From Lachnospiraceae bacterium (GTDB lineage Bacteria; Bacillota; Clostridia; Lachnospirales; Lachnospiraceae), in contig JAHAYJ010000006.1 in the NCBI GenBank assembly GCA_018384375.1, positions 32,199-96,198 of the forward strand: a stretch of 64,000 nt of DNA, given 5' to 3'. The position numbers and the translations under genes are program-made. Below are positions 35,566 through 44,846 of the stretch, one piece after another (the stretch's first letter is position 1; the number at the start of each line of letters is the position of its first letter). The notes beneath the pieces were generated by a model that was not told the DNA's origin, searched no databases, and was given only the letters and a program-made list of their open reading frames with translations.

Positions 35566-37554
35566 ATGGGTTTTGAACAGGCATGGCTTTCTTATCAGAA
35601 GAGAGAGACCTGTGGGGTGGTTAAGAATATTGACAGAATCTATGCATCATTGCAAAATCCCGTGATCAGAAGCGGAGCAGAGGAACTGCAGGCAGCGTTT
35701 GCAGGGATTATCGGAAATGAGCCTGTGTTGTACGCCGATTCCGAATACGAGCCGGGGGAAGGAACGATCCGGCTTCTGGTAAAGGAAGGGCTCAAAGCAG
35801 AGGGATATCACTTATTTGAAGAAAAAGGTGAGATCACTGTGGAAGCACCTGATGCAAATGGCATTCTCTATGGTGTTTTTGAACTGATCAGGCATCTTCA
35901 GCTGGGAAAGAATCTGAATGGGAAAGATATCACAAAGGAACCTGTGATGCCACTGCGAATGCTGAATCATTGGGATAACATGGATGGCAGCATTGAAAGA
36001 GGCTATTCGGGAAATTCTTTCTTTTTTGAAGATAATCAAATCCTGGTAAATGACAGAATTGTCACATATGCAAGACTGCTGGCTTCAGCCGGAATCAACG
36101 CAACAGTAATCAATAACGTAAACGTAAAAGACAGTGCAACCTGGCTGATCACAGACAGATATTTTGAAGATCTCAGCAGATTTTCACAGATCCTGGGAGA
36201 CTATGGAATCAAGCTTTTCCTTTCCTTAAATTATGCGGCTCCTATGGAATTAGGGGAGCTTAACAGTGCAGATCCTCTGGATGAGAAGGTTAAGAGCTGG
36301 TGGAAGCACAAGATGGAGGAGGTCTTCAGGGCAGTCCCGAATCTGGGTGGATTTTTGATCAAGGCAGATTCGGAGGGACGTCCGGGTCCATTCACCTATA
36401 ACAGGACACATGCAGACGGTGCAAACATGCTGGCCGAAGCGGTGGAGCCATATGGGGGATTGATCATCTGGAGATGCTTTGTATATAACTGCAGACAGGA
36501 CTGGCGTGACAGAAAGACAGACAGAGCCAGATCCGGATATGATAATTTTATTGGACTTGACGGCAGCTTCCGTGACAATGTGATTTTACAGATCAAGAAC
36601 GGACCGATGGATTTTCAGGTCAGAGAGCCTGTGCATCCGCTTTTCGGAGGACTCACAAGAACCAATCAGATGCTGGAGGTCCAGATCGCACAGGAATATA
36701 CCGGACAACAGCGGCATGTATGCTATCTGATCCCGATGTTTAAAGAAGTTCTTGCTTTCCGTACTTACGTGAAGGAGACAGATGATACGGTGGCAGACAT
36801 TGTATCGGGGAAAACTTTCCAACAGACAAGATGTGGGATGGCAGCGGTTGCCAATACGGGAAATGATGACAATTGGACAGGACATGATCTGGCAGCAGCA
36901 AATCTGTACGGCTTTGGAAGGTTAGCATTTGAGCCGGAGCTGACAGCGGAGGAAATTGCTGCAGAGTGGATTACGCTTACTTATGGCACAGATGAGACGG
37001 TTAAGGAGGAATTACTTTTTATTCTCATGAACTCCTGGCCTGCTTATGAGAAATATACGGCTCCTCTTGGAATTGGCTGGATGGTAAATCCCAATTATCA
37101 TTATGGACCCAATGTGGATGGTTATGAGTATGACAGGTGGGGAACCTACCATAGAGCGGACCATCAGGGAATCGGAGTTGACAGAAGCCACAGCGGAACG
37201 GGGTATGCAGCTCTTTACAGGGAACCCAATGCCCGGATTTATAATGCTCCGGAGACCTGTCCGGAGGAATTGCTCTTATTTTTCCACCATATGCCTTACA
37301 ACTATAAGCTGAGGAGCGGTAAGACGATTCTGCAATACATCTATGACACTCATTTTGAGGGCGTGGAGCTGGTGGATGAAATGGTTTCCCGTTTTGAAAA
37401 ACTGAAGGGAAAGCTTCCCGATCAGGTCTATGAAAGGGCTATGGAGCGTTTTTTACATCAAAAGAAGCATTCCCGCGAGTGGCGTGATCAGATTAATACC
37501 TATTTTTACAGAAAAACAGGGATTCCCGATGACAGGGGAAGGACAATTTATTAA
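35566..37554 (+). CDS. GH67 alpha-glucuronidase
   Basis: About 662 residues, intracellular. Removes (4-O-methyl-)glucuronic acid from the non-reducing end xylose of aldouronic acids. The known GH67 catalytic carboxylates have counterparts here: Glu270 in KADSEGRPGP, Asp349 in KNGPMDFQVREP, Glu377 in AQEYTGQQRH. The N-terminal beta domain (residues 1-125) and C-terminal helical domain are complete. Substrate preference for short aldouronates implies that an endoxylanase acts outside the cell, but none is in the window. Starts at ATG 35566 after AAGGAAGGGG. Confidence 0.95.
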   Translation: MGFEQAWLSYQKRETCGVVKNIDRIYASLQNPVIRSGAEELQAAFAGIIGNEPVLYADSEYEPGEGTIRLLVKEGLKAEGYHLFEEKGEITVEAPDANGILYGVFELIRHLQLGKNLNGKDITKEPVMPLRMLNHWDNMDGSIERGYSGNSFFFEDNQILVNDRIVTYARLLASAGINATVINNVNVKDSATWLITDRYFEDLSRFSQILGDYGIKLFLSLNYAAPMELGELNSADPLDEKVKSWWKHKMEEVFRAVPNLGGFLIKADSEGRPGPFTYNRTHADGANMLAEAVEPYGGLIIWRCFVYNCRQDWRDRKTDRARSGYDNFIGLDGSFRDNVILQIKNGPMDFQVREPVHPLFGGLTRTNQMLEVQIAQEYTGQQRHVCYLIPMFKEVLAFRTYVKETDDTVADIVSGKTFQQTRCGMAAVANTGNDDNWTGHDLAAANLYGFGRLAFEPELTAEEIAAEWITLTYGTDETVKEELLFILMNSWPAYEKYTAPLGIGWMVNPNYHYGPNVDGYEYDRWGTYHRADHQGIGVDRSHSGTGYAALYREPNARIYNAPETCPEELLLFFHHMPYNYKLRSGKTILQYIYDTHFEGVELVDEMVSRFEKLKGKLPDQVYERAMERFLHQKKHSREWRDQINTYFYRKTGIPDDRGRTIY

Positions 37555-37606
37555 ATAGAATGGAAACGGAAAGGAAAGTCTTTCCTAAAAACTGGGAGGT
37601 GGAACT

Positions 37607-38560
37607 ATGAAGGCTACGGAAAAGAAACAACCAGCCGTCAAAACAAAAAAGAGTGCAAAGGTGTATCTGAAAAGATACTGGCAGCTTTATCTGCTTCTGG
37701 CATTGCCTCTTTTGTATCTGTTAATTTTTAAGTACATACCGATGGTTTATATTCAGATTGCATTTAAGGATTACAGCATTGTTGAGAGTGTATGGAAAAT
37801 GCCCTGGGCTGATAATCATGGCTTTGAATATTTTATCAAAGCGTTTAAGAACAAGGATTTCCTGTATGCACTGCGAAATACCCTGATGCTGAATCTGCTG
37901 GATCTGGTAATCGGATTCCCGATACCGATCATCTTTGCCCTGATTTTAAATGAACTGGTATTTAAGCGGTTTAAGAAGGTGGTGCAGACTATTGCCTATA
38001 TGCCCCACTTCCTTTCCTGGGTTATCATCTATGGACTGGCATTACAGCTGTTCGCACCGACCAACGGTTTGATCAATATGCTTCTGAACAATATGGGATT
38101 TGAATCCATTCCGTTTTTGAATGAATCGGGTCACTGGGTTGTAACCTATATTTTACTTGGAGTCTGGCAGAGCTTTGGATGGAATTCCATTGTATATCTG
38201 GCAGCAATCGCAGGAATCAATCCGGAGCTTTATGAAGCAGCTTCTGTTGATGGCGCAGGCAGATTTAAGAAAATGTGGCATATTACGCTTCCCGGAATCA
38301 AGCCGACAATCGTGGTATTGCTGGTCATGAATCTCGGTAATATTCTCGGAAGCGGCTTCGACCGGCCGTTTGCATTGCAGAATAAGCTGGTTATGGATGT
38401 GGCAAATGTTATTTCCACATTCGTTTATAAGAATGGTATTAAGGGTCTCCAGTTCTCGTTAACTACGGCAGTTGGGTTCTTCCAGTCCATTATTTGTGTA
38501 TTCTTCCTTCTTTTGGCAAACTGGATTGCTCGTAAGCTGGGCGAACGTGGAATTTGGTAA
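37607..38560 (+). CDS. ABC sugar transporter permease, LplB type
   Basis: 317 residues with six membrane helices and the inner-membrane ABC signature loop (EAASVDGAGRFKKMWHITLPG). The N-terminal basic tail then WQLYLLLALPLLYLLIFKYIP is typical of LplB/YtcP-type CUT1 permeases that import oligosaccharides in Firmicutes. No ATPase gene follows, as usual for this class, which shares one MsmX-type ATPase encoded elsewhere. It forms the channel with the permease encoded at 38583. GGGAGGTGG lies just ahead of the start. Confidence 0.93.
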   Translation: MKATEKKQPAVKTKKSAKVYLKRYWQLYLLLALPLLYLLIFKYIPMVYIQIAFKDYSIVESVWKMPWADNHGFEYFIKAFKNKDFLYALRNTLMLNLLDLVIGFPIPIIFALILNELVFKRFKKVVQTIAYMPHFLSWVIIYGLALQLFAPTNGLINMLLNNMGFESIPFLNESGHWVVTYILLGVWQSFGWNSIVYLAAIAGINPELYEAASVDGAGRFKKMWHITLPGIKPTIVVLLVMNLGNILGSGFDRPFALQNKLVMDVANVISTFVYKNGIKGLQFSLTTAVGFFQSIICVFFLLLANWIARKLGERGIW

Positions 38561-38582
38561 GTGAGAACAGGAGGGTAGAAAA

Positions 38583-39452
38583 ATGATTAGATCGAAATCA
38601 GCAAAAATCGGAGATTGCGTATTCGTAATTATCTGTCTCCTTGTATGTGTGATATGTCTGTTACCAATGCTGAATCTGCTTGCGAGATCACTGAGTGGTT
38701 CGGAATATCTGATTAAAAGAGAAGTTTACTTATGGCCCAAGGGATGGAATCTGGATGCGTACACAATGGTGCTTGGTGACATGAAATACATCAGGGCATT
38801 CTTCTGGACAGTACTGTTGACGGTTATTTGTACGATTGTTTCACTGACGATGACAACGCTCTGTGCATATCCGTTGATCTTTGAAAATTTAAAGGGACGT
38901 TCTGTGATCAATGTGTTTATCACAATAACAATGTTCTTCAATGCAGGAACCATTCCGAATTATTTACTTATGAAATCGCTTGGCCTGTTGAACAATCCTG
39001 CGGTTTTGATTATTCCGAGCTGTATGAGTGTGTACAATATGATCATCATGCGAAGCTTCTTTTACGGGATACCGGACAGCCTGCGTGAGTCTGCTGAGAT
39101 TGACGGTGCAAGCTTCATCAAGATTCTGACAAGTATCTATGTGCCGTTGTCAAAGCCGGTTTTTGCAACGTTGGCGCTGTTCTACGCAGTAGGAAGATGG
39201 AACGGTTACTCAGACGCACTGATGTTTATGAACAATAAGGATTATTATCCATTGCAGCTTCTTCTGTACAACATTTTAAATAATATCAATCAGGTAGAGG
39301 TTGCGACCCAGGAGGGCTTCTCCGCTCCGGGGCTTTCGGAATCATTAAAGGCGGCAATCGTTATGTTTTCAACGGTGCCCATCCTGCTGATCTATCCATG
39401 GCTTCAGAAATACTTTATCCATGGAGTTACGGTAGGAGCAGTTAAGGAATAA
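38583..39452 (+). CDS. ABC sugar transporter permease, YtcP type
   Basis: 289 residues, six membrane helices, with the EAA-type loop (RESAEIDGASFIKILTSIYVPLSKP). N-terminal VFVIICLLVCVICLLPMLNLLARS matches MalG-like partners of LplB permeases. The 22-base gap to the upstream permease gene and AGGAGGG site support co-translation. With its partner it should import xylo-oligosaccharides or aldouronic acids, inferred from the flanking GH3, GH67 and GH43 genes. Confidence 0.93.
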   Translation: MIRSKSAKIGDCVFVIICLLVCVICLLPMLNLLARSLSGSEYLIKREVYLWPKGWNLDAYTMVLGDMKYIRAFFWTVLLTVICTIVSLTMTTLCAYPLIFENLKGRSVINVFITITMFFNAGTIPNYLLMKSLGLLNNPAVLIIPSCMSVYNMIIMRSFFYGIPDSLRESAEIDGASFIKILTSIYVPLSKPVFATLALFYAVGRWNGYSDALMFMNNKDYYPLQLLLYNILNNINQVEVATQEGFSAPGLSESLKAAIVMFSTVPILLIYPWLQKYFIHGVTVGAVKE

Positions 39453-39511
39453 GCAGATCGTATGATCTGTTCATTCAAATACATATTAACAAGAAATAGG
39501 GAGGTTTAGAG

Positions 39512-41239
39512 ATGAAGAGAAAGGTTCTCTCAATTCTGCTTGCGTGCTCAATGGTATTGTCCTTAGCAGCATGTGGCGGAAGCAAGGAAGCAGCGCAGGA
39601 AACACCTGCAGCAACTGAAACAGAAACAAAAGAAGAAGCACCTGCTGCGGAAACAGAAACAGCAGAGGCAGACACAGCAGCTGATCCCACTAATGGAGAG
39701 GTTGTTGACGGCAAGTTCGTGGAAACAAGAAAGATCACGGTAGAGGTTTATGACCGCGGTAATGACGGTGGTTCTGATCCGACCAATAACATGTACACAG
39801 AGTATATCAAGAAGGGTATGCTGGAAGATCACAATGTGGAAGTTGAGTTTGTGGCTGTTCCCCGTTGGACAGAGGTTGAACAGATCAACAACCTGTTAGC
39901 AGCTGGTGATGCTCCTGATGTATGCTATACATACGATTATCCTACAATCCAGACCTATGCAAACATGGGTGGTGTGATTGATTTAGGTCAGTATGTTGAT
40001 ACCTACAAGGATTTACTTCCTAATCTGTGGGGATGGCTTGGTGAGAGCAACATTTACTGGGATAAGGATCCTTCCACAGGAACTATCTGGGCTCTGGAAG
40101 CAAGACTGGCAGTAAGCAACCGTATCAATACCTTCGTTCGTCAGGACTGGCTTGACAAATTAGGAATGTCCGCTCCTACAACTAAGGCTGAATTTGAAGA
40201 AATGCTGATCGCGTTCAGAGATAATGCTGATCTCCTTCTTGGCGCAGATGCAGACAAGATGGTTCCTTATTCTGTCAGCTATGATGTGGGCTGGAGAGCA
40301 GCAACCCTGATTGAATCCTTCATTGATCCTGATATTTCTGATAAGGAATATTATATCAATGGTTTCGATGACAGAAAATTCACACAGAATGGCACAAAGG
40401 AAGCAGTCAGACTGCTGAATAAGTGGTATAATGACGGATTAATGTGGAAAGACTTCGCTCTGTACGGAAGCGGTGACACCACAGAAGATGATATGATGAA
40501 GGCCGGTTACGTTGGTGCATTTACTCATAACTGGGACTATCCTTTCAGAAACGGTGAAGACAGCATTAATGCAAACCTGCAGAGACTTGTTGGCGAGGAC
40601 GCTAAGTTTGTAGCTGTTGACTGCTTCGAGGACAGCAAGGGAACCTATACAAAGTTTGTTTCCGGTCCGATCGACCGTAAACTGTTCTTCCCTTCTACCA
40701 ATGATGAGCCTCTGGCATCCTTAATGTACCTTGACTGGATCAGTGATCCTGCTCATATCGAGTACTTACAGATTGGTGATGAGGGTGTTACACACAACAA
40801 GATCGATGGTGGTGTAATCCAGACAGTAGCAGCAACCGGTGATGCTATCCAGAACTCCGGTATGAACATTGACTATACTATGACCTGTAACGGACTTAAG
40901 CTTCAGGATGCAGATCTTACTGTTAAGTCAAGAGCTTACAGCTATGCAAACATTGATCCTGCTTTAGTAGAGGCATCTGACAAGATCTGTAATACAAATA
41001 TGAAGGTTGGCAAGAACGTTAACGTTGGCGCTATCACAGCAGAAGAAGGACAGGGTCCTGCACTCTCCGAGAAGAGAGATATCGTATTCGACACTGCTGT
41101 AACTGCATCTGTAGCTGACTTTGATTCTGTTTGGGATGCCGGTATGGAAGATTACCTGAGCTCAGGCGGTCAGGCAATTATGGATGAACGTGCTGAAAAG
41201 TGGGCAGCAACCTTTGGTGATGCTGATATGCTCCCCTAA
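39512..41239 (+). CDS. Extracellular sugar-binding lipoprotein
   Basis: 575 residues. Signal peptide with lipobox LSLAACGGSK, an acidic/Thr-rich tether of about 45 residues, then a two-lobe binding protein fold of the large (over 500 residue) type that partners LplB/YtcP permeases. The segments GDAPDVCYTYDYPTIQTYANMG-like and VRQDWLDKLGMSAPTTKAEFE are typical. It is encoded last in the operon and ends before a strong terminator. The codon choice looks more biased to frequent codons than in its neighbours, in keeping with high expression. Ligand inferred as xylo-oligosaccharide from context. Confidence 0.92.
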   Translation: MKRKVLSILLACSMVLSLAACGGSKEAAQETPAATETETKEEAPAAETETAEADTAADPTNGEVVDGKFVETRKITVEVYDRGNDGGSDPTNNMYTEYIKKGMLEDHNVEVEFVAVPRWTEVEQINNLLAAGDAPDVCYTYDYPTIQTYANMGGVIDLGQYVDTYKDLLPNLWGWLGESNIYWDKDPSTGTIWALEARLAVSNRINTFVRQDWLDKLGMSAPTTKAEFEEMLIAFRDNADLLLGADADKMVPYSVSYDVGWRAATLIESFIDPDISDKEYYINGFDDRKFTQNGTKEAVRLLNKWYNDGLMWKDFALYGSGDTTEDDMMKAGYVGAFTHNWDYPFRNGEDSINANLQRLVGEDAKFVAVDCFEDSKGTYTKFVSGPIDRKLFFPSTNDEPLASLMYLDWISDPAHIEYLQIGDEGVTHNKIDGGVIQTVAATGDAIQNSGMNIDYTMTCNGLKLQDADLTVKSRAYSYANIDPALVEASDKICNTNMKVGKNVNVGAITAEEGQGPALSEKRDIVFDTAVTASVADFDSVWDAGMEDYLSSGGQAIMDERAEKWAATFGDADMLP

Positions 41240-41270
41240 TCAGAAGTATTCATAACTGAATCATAAAAGG

Positions 41271-41304
41271 AACCCCCGACACGGTAACGTGCCGGGGGTT
41301 TTCT
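41271..41304 (+). terminator. Terminator of the GH3-transporter operon
   Basis: A 13-bp stem with one mismatch, AACCCCCGACACG (41271-41283) with CGTGCCGGGGGTT (41288-41300), GTAA loop, followed by TTTTCTT. Confidence 0.92.
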
Positions 41305-41376
41305 TGTGGGACAGAGTATGGTAAAATGAAAAATCAAAACAGGTATGCTCCGGGAAGGATACCGGGAGGTGGTTTC

Positions 41377-41838
41377 ATGCAGTACATTGCAGTAATACTT
41401 GGGATTTTTGGACTGGACTTTGGCATAAAAGATTATATAGAAAAGAATAAGTCAGAAAATGCAGAAGAGAAAAAGCTTGGGGGATTTTTACTGATCAGAA
41501 AACATCATAACCGCGGTGCATTTCTAAACGCAGGACAGGAAAGGCGGAGGATCGTGGCAGCTTTGTCCGTTGTGATAACACTTTTGCTGACAGTTTTATT
41601 TGTCGGTAGCTTTACGATGACCGGCAGGGGACTTTTGAAATGGGGACTTTCCCTGATGTTGGGAGGAGCTTACAGTAATACCTATGACCGGCTGAAAAGA
41701 AAATATGTGGTGGATTATGTCAGCTTTCATGTTCCGTGGAAGGGACTTCAAAGAATAATTTTCAATATCAGTGATTTCTGTATTATGATCGGTGCGCTTC
41801 TGAGTATGGCAGGATATTTTTCCGAAAATAATACTTGA
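41377..41838 (+). CDS. Signal peptidase II-like membrane protein
   Basis: 153 residues with four membrane segments. LspA-like features in order: NRGAFLNAG (conserved N-x-G-A-F), GGAYSNTYDRL (normally GNxxDR), VVDYVSF with the first catalytic aspartate, and FNISDFCI with the second. The asparagine and both aspartates are kept, so peptidase activity is plausible, but the core differs from canonical LspA (SNTYDR instead of GNLIDR). ATG 41377 has GGGAGG upstream and places the first helix at the N-terminus; the ATG at 41326 has no ribosome site. It may be a specialised or second LspA. Confidence 0.72.
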   Translation: MQYIAVILGIFGLDFGIKDYIEKNKSENAEEKKLGGFLLIRKHHNRGAFLNAGQERRRIVAALSVVITLLLTVLFVGSFTMTGRGLLKWGLSLMLGGAYSNTYDRLKRKYVVDYVSFHVPWKGLQRIIFNISDFCIMIGALLSMAGYFSENNT

Positions 41839-41887
41839 CAAATGCATCGATAGGTATTATTGTATTATTAAAGTAATACAATAATAC
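41835..41887 (+). promoter_or_regulatory. Promoter and perfect 14-bp inverted-repeat operator of the GntR-ABC operon
   Basis: TTGACA (41835-41840), 17 bases, TATTGT (41858-41863). The -10 lies inside GTATTATTGTATTA (41854-41867), which has a perfect inverted copy at 41874-41887 after six bases. A dimeric YtrA-type GntR regulator bound there would block the promoter, so autorepression is the simplest reading. Confidence 0.75.
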
Positions 41888-41905
41888 AGAGAAAGGAAGA
41901 TACAG

Positions 41906-42277
41906 ATGGCATGGAATTTAGATTCTGACCGCCCGATTTATACTCAGATTCTTGAGGAAATACAGATGCGGATCATTACAGGTCAATACAAGTCGGGAGA
42001 AAAAATTCCCAGTGTGAGAGAACTGGCAGCCCAAGCAGGGGTGAATCCCAATACAATGCAGAAGGCACTCACAGAGCTGGAAAGAAGCGGACTAGTAATG
42101 GCGCAGAGAACGAGTGGCCGAATGGTAACGGAGGATTTGGAAATGATCAGACAGACACGGAATAAGCTGGCTTATGAGCAGATTAACGATTTTATGGAAA
42201 AAATGAAAAAGCTTGGATTTGATAAAGAAGAAATAGTAGCACTGCTTAAGCAGGCAGAAGGGGAGAAAAATGAGTGA
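41906..42277 (+). CDS. YtrA-type GntR transcriptional regulator
   Basis: 123 residues: a GntR winged helix (residues 10-75, ARSIYTQI-like PIYTQILEEIQMRI, GEKIPSVRELAAQAGVNPNT, ALTELERSGLV) and a short helical C-terminus of about 45 residues instead of a ligand domain. This is the YtrA subfamily, which regulates adjacent ABC exporters. It overlaps the ATPase gene by eight bases, and the perfect inverted repeat ahead of it is its likely operator. In related systems the operon responds to cell-envelope antibiotics; here that is inference. Confidence 0.93.
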   Translation: MAWNLDSDRPIYTQILEEIQMRIITGQYKSGEKIPSVRELAAQAGVNPNTMQKALTELERSGLVMAQRTSGRMVTEDLEMIRQTRNKLAYEQINDFMEKMKKLGFDKEEIVALLKQAEGEKNE

Positions 42278-42971
42278 ACTGGTAGAAGTAAACAATCTTA
42301 CCAAGGTTTATGAGAAGAAAAAGGTAGCATTAAGTCAGGTAAACCTTATTATACCCAGAGGAAAAATTATCGGGCTTCTGGGACCGAACGGAAGCGGAAA
42401 GACAACCTTGATCAAGCTGATCAGTGGTCTTCTTGTGGCGACAGAAGGAGAGATTCTGATCAATGGCAGTAAGCCAGGTCCGGAGTCAAAGAGTGTCGTT
42501 TCTTATCTTCCGGAGAGAACTTATTTTCAGAGCAGTATGAAGGTAAAAGAGCTCATTGATTACTTTGCGGATTTTTATCAGGATTTTCGTCCGGAGAGAG
42601 CAAAACAGATGCTGATGAATTTGAATATCAATGAAGATGCCCGCCTTAAAACGCTTTCGAAGGGAACAAAAGAGAAGGTGCAGCTGATCATGGTTATGAG
42701 CAGGGATGCACAGCTTTATGTTCTGGATGAGCCGATTGCGGGTGTTGACCCTGCAGCCAGGGATTATATTCTCCGGACAATTATTTCCAATTATAATGAA
42801 AATGCAACCGTGTTATTATCCACCCATCTGATTTCTGATATCGAAAAGATTCTGGATGAAGTAATCTTTATTCGCGAAGGAAAAGTGGTGCTGCAGGATA
42901 CAGTTGAAAATATTCGTGAGAGTAAAGGAAAATCGGTTGATACCTACTTTAGGGAGGTGTTTGCATGTTAG
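42270..42971 (+). CDS. ABC transporter ATP-binding protein
   Basis: 233 residues. Walker A GPNGSGKTT (about 37-45), signature in TLSKGTKEKVQLIM (LSKGT in place of LSGGQ, as is common in YtrB-type proteins), Walker B LYVLDEPIAGVDP and the switch histidine in LLSTHLI. Pairs with the permease encoded downstream, which overlaps by seven bases. Likely exports a lipid or peptide-like compound or acts in envelope stress; substrate unknown. Confidence 0.92.
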   Translation: MSELVEVNNLTKVYEKKKVALSQVNLIIPRGKIIGLLGPNGSGKTTLIKLISGLLVATEGEILINGSKPGPESKSVVSYLPERTYFQSSMKVKELIDYFADFYQDFRPERAKQMLMNLNINEDARLKTLSKGTKEKVQLIMVMSRDAQLYVLDEPIAGVDPAARDYILRTIISNYNENATVLLSTHLISDIEKILDEVIFIREGKVVLQDTVENIRESKGKSVDTYFREVFAC

Positions 42972-43807
42972 GAAAATTATTAAAGCATGAATGGAAGGCG
43001 CACTGGAAGGTGCCTACACTTCTGCTCGGTGTTTTGATGATCATTGCGGTGGTTGCGGGACTTACGTTCCTGATGCCTATCTGGGATAGTGAATGGATCG
43101 GACTGCCCCTTTCGGCAATGATGCTGGTCATGCTGTTTTACATGGCAATGATAGCAGCTTCCTTCGGGATTGTGCTTTATTTTGCGGTGAGATATTATAA
43201 GAGTATGTTCACGGATGAAGGGTATCTTACCCATACGCTTCCGGTTACAGCCAGAGAACTGCTTTTTGGCAAGATCATTACGATGACAGCATGGAATCTG
43301 ATCGCAGGAATTGTGGTGTTGCTGAGCATTGCAGTCTTTTTCGGAATTGTGATTCTGGCGCTGGCGTCCAAGGACAGCAGCTTTGCATTTGATTTTTTTG
43401 ATTTTTTGAGTGAAATGAAGGAAGTATTCGCGTCTCCCTATATGGAAGGCTTTGGCGGTTTTTGCGCGAGCATGATCGCAATGGCACTTACAGGCTCTGT
43501 TGGCGGTACTATGATCATTATCGGATCCGTCAACCTGGGGCAGATGGTGCGTAAGCATAGAATTCTGGGCGCAATCGGCGCATACTTTGCAATTTACAGT
43601 GTGATACAGATCATTGTTTTTGCCGTTATGATGCCTTTTATTTTTAAGATGGCATTTCAAATGGAGCATACGGATATGTCAGAAATGTCTGTCTTTGGGG
43701 TCTATACACCGATCTATGTTATTATGTCGGTGGTATATCTTATTGCGGCTGTCGGCCTGTATATTTTGAGTGAGTATCTGATCCGTAGACAGCTTGAACT
43801 GGAATAA
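42965..43807 (+). CDS. ABC transporter permease, six membrane helices
   Basis: 280 residues. It begins MLGKLLKHEWKAHWK, a common start of ABC-2 type permeases, and has six hydrophobic segments (for example VPTLLLGVLMIIAVVAGLTFL and VYVIMSVVYLIAAVGLYIL-like near the end). The segment SMFTDEGYLTHTLPVTARELLFGK between helices two and three is a frequent family feature. It is the partner of the ATPase encoded just upstream and ends the operon. Confidence 0.85.
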   Translation: MLGKLLKHEWKAHWKVPTLLLGVLMIIAVVAGLTFLMPIWDSEWIGLPLSAMMLVMLFYMAMIAASFGIVLYFAVRYYKSMFTDEGYLTHTLPVTARELLFGKIITMTAWNLIAGIVVLLSIAVFFGIVILALASKDSSFAFDFFDFLSEMKEVFASPYMEGFGGFCASMIAMALTGSVGGTMIIIGSVNLGQMVRKHRILGAIGAYFAIYSVIQIIVFAVMMPFIFKMAFQMEHTDMSEMSVFGVYTPIYVIMSVVYLIAAVGLYILSEYLIRRQLELE

Positions 43808-43820
43808 GGGATGAATCAAT

Positions 43821-44498
43821 ATGAATGATCTTGCAATCAGACAGGAAATGTGTGAAATCGGAAAACGTGTCTATGAGAGAGGCATGGTTGCTGCCAATGA
43901 TGGAAATTTCTCGGTAAAGCTTGGTGAAAATGAATATCTTTGTACGCCTACAGGGGTGAGTAAGGGGTTTATGACACCGGAATGCATTTGCAGAATTGAT
44001 GCGGAGGGGAAGCTTCTTGAAAAAAATGGCGCGTTCAGACCATCCTCGGAAATGAAAATGCATATGCGTGTATATCGGGAGCGCCCTGACGTATTGGCAG
44101 TAGTGCATGCCCATCCACCCTATGCGACGACCTTTGCCGCAGCAGGAATACCGCTTGAACAGCCGATTCTTGCGGAAGCTGTACTTACTCTCGGCAGGGT
44201 ACCGGTGGCCGGCTATGGGACACCCTCCACACAGGAAGTGCCCGATGTGGTGGCAGAATATCTTCCGTTTTATGATGCCATGCTGCTTGCCAATCATGGA
44301 GCGCTTGCTTATGGCCCCTCCTTGATGAATGCTTATTACAAAATGGAATCACTGGAATTCTACGCACGGATCCTTTACCAGACACAGTGTCTCGGAACCG
44401 TTCATGAACTGTCAGCAAAGCAGGTGGAGGACATTTACGAGATCAGAAGAAATTCGGGCATGCCGGGAAGACATCCCGCGACACATCCGGAATCCTGA
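43821..44498 (+). CDS. Class II aldolase / ribulose-5-phosphate epimerase family
   Basis: 225 residues. Zinc ligands are visible in VVHAHPPYAT (two histidines, near residues 94 and 96) and LLANHGALA (about 155), and the phosphate loop in ANDGNFSVKL and TPTGVSKGFM. The family includes L-fuculose-1-phosphate aldolase (FucA) and L-ribulose-5-phosphate 4-epimerase (AraD), which differ by few residues; I cannot separate them by eye. The gene begins 13 bases after the ABC permease and has its own terminator downstream. Proximity to pentose genes leans towards a sugar-phosphate role. Confidence 0.85.
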   Translation: MNDLAIRQEMCEIGKRVYERGMVAANDGNFSVKLGENEYLCTPTGVSKGFMTPECICRIDAEGKLLEKNGAFRPSSEMKMHMRVYRERPDVLAVVHAHPPYATTFAAAGIPLEQPILAEAVLTLGRVPVAGYGTPSTQEVPDVVAEYLPFYDAMLLANHGALAYGPSLMNAYYKMESLEFYARILYQTQCLGTVHELSAKQVEDIYEIRRNSGMPGRHPATHPES

Positions 44499-44558
44499 CA
44501 GGGTTATTTCTCTGTAAAAAGGCTGTTATGTAGTAACAGCATTGGTTAAAGTCAGAAG

Positions 44559-44602
44559 CATCTGTCCATATGAGGTTACCTCAAGATGGACAGATGTTTT
44601 TT
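44559..44602 (+). terminator. Terminator after the class II aldolase gene
   Basis: CATCTGTCCAT (44559-44569) pairs with ATGGACAGATG (44586-44596); GAGG/CCTC pair inside; six Ts follow. Confidence 0.92.
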
Positions 44603-44726
44603 ATTGGAAATAGATTTCAAAAAATAAAATCAGGGGAATTTATTGTATACCATAACAGAGAAATACAAATAAGCCCTGTGCCCTGGAAACAATCAGCCGA
44701 TAATGCGTTATTATTTATCTACTCCA

Positions 44727-44784
44727 TAAAAAAGGCCCGCAGGCCATACCTGTTGCACCTTGAACAGGTATGGCCTTGCGGGCC
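44727..44784 (-). terminator. Very long terminator of the carbamate kinase gene
   Basis: About 21 bp of stem with one bulged base: 44734-44754 (starting GGCCCGCAGGCC) with 44763-44784. On the minus strand it is followed by six Ts (As at 44728-44733). Unusually long and GC-rich for a terminator. Confidence 0.9.
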
Positions 44785-44846
44785 CTTGATTCTTTGCATA
44801 GTCATTCATGTAGTTACTCATATAGAAGTGTTATGCCGGCTGATTT

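Larger units (their letters stand above)
44499..44846. other. 348-bp gap with two terminators and no gene
   Basis: It holds a weak hairpin (GCTGTTA/TAACAGC at 44522-44540), a strong plus-strand terminator at 44559 and a strong minus-strand terminator at 44734. The stretch between them (44603-44724) shows no ORF with a ribosome site and no recognisable RNA. Confidence 0.7.
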
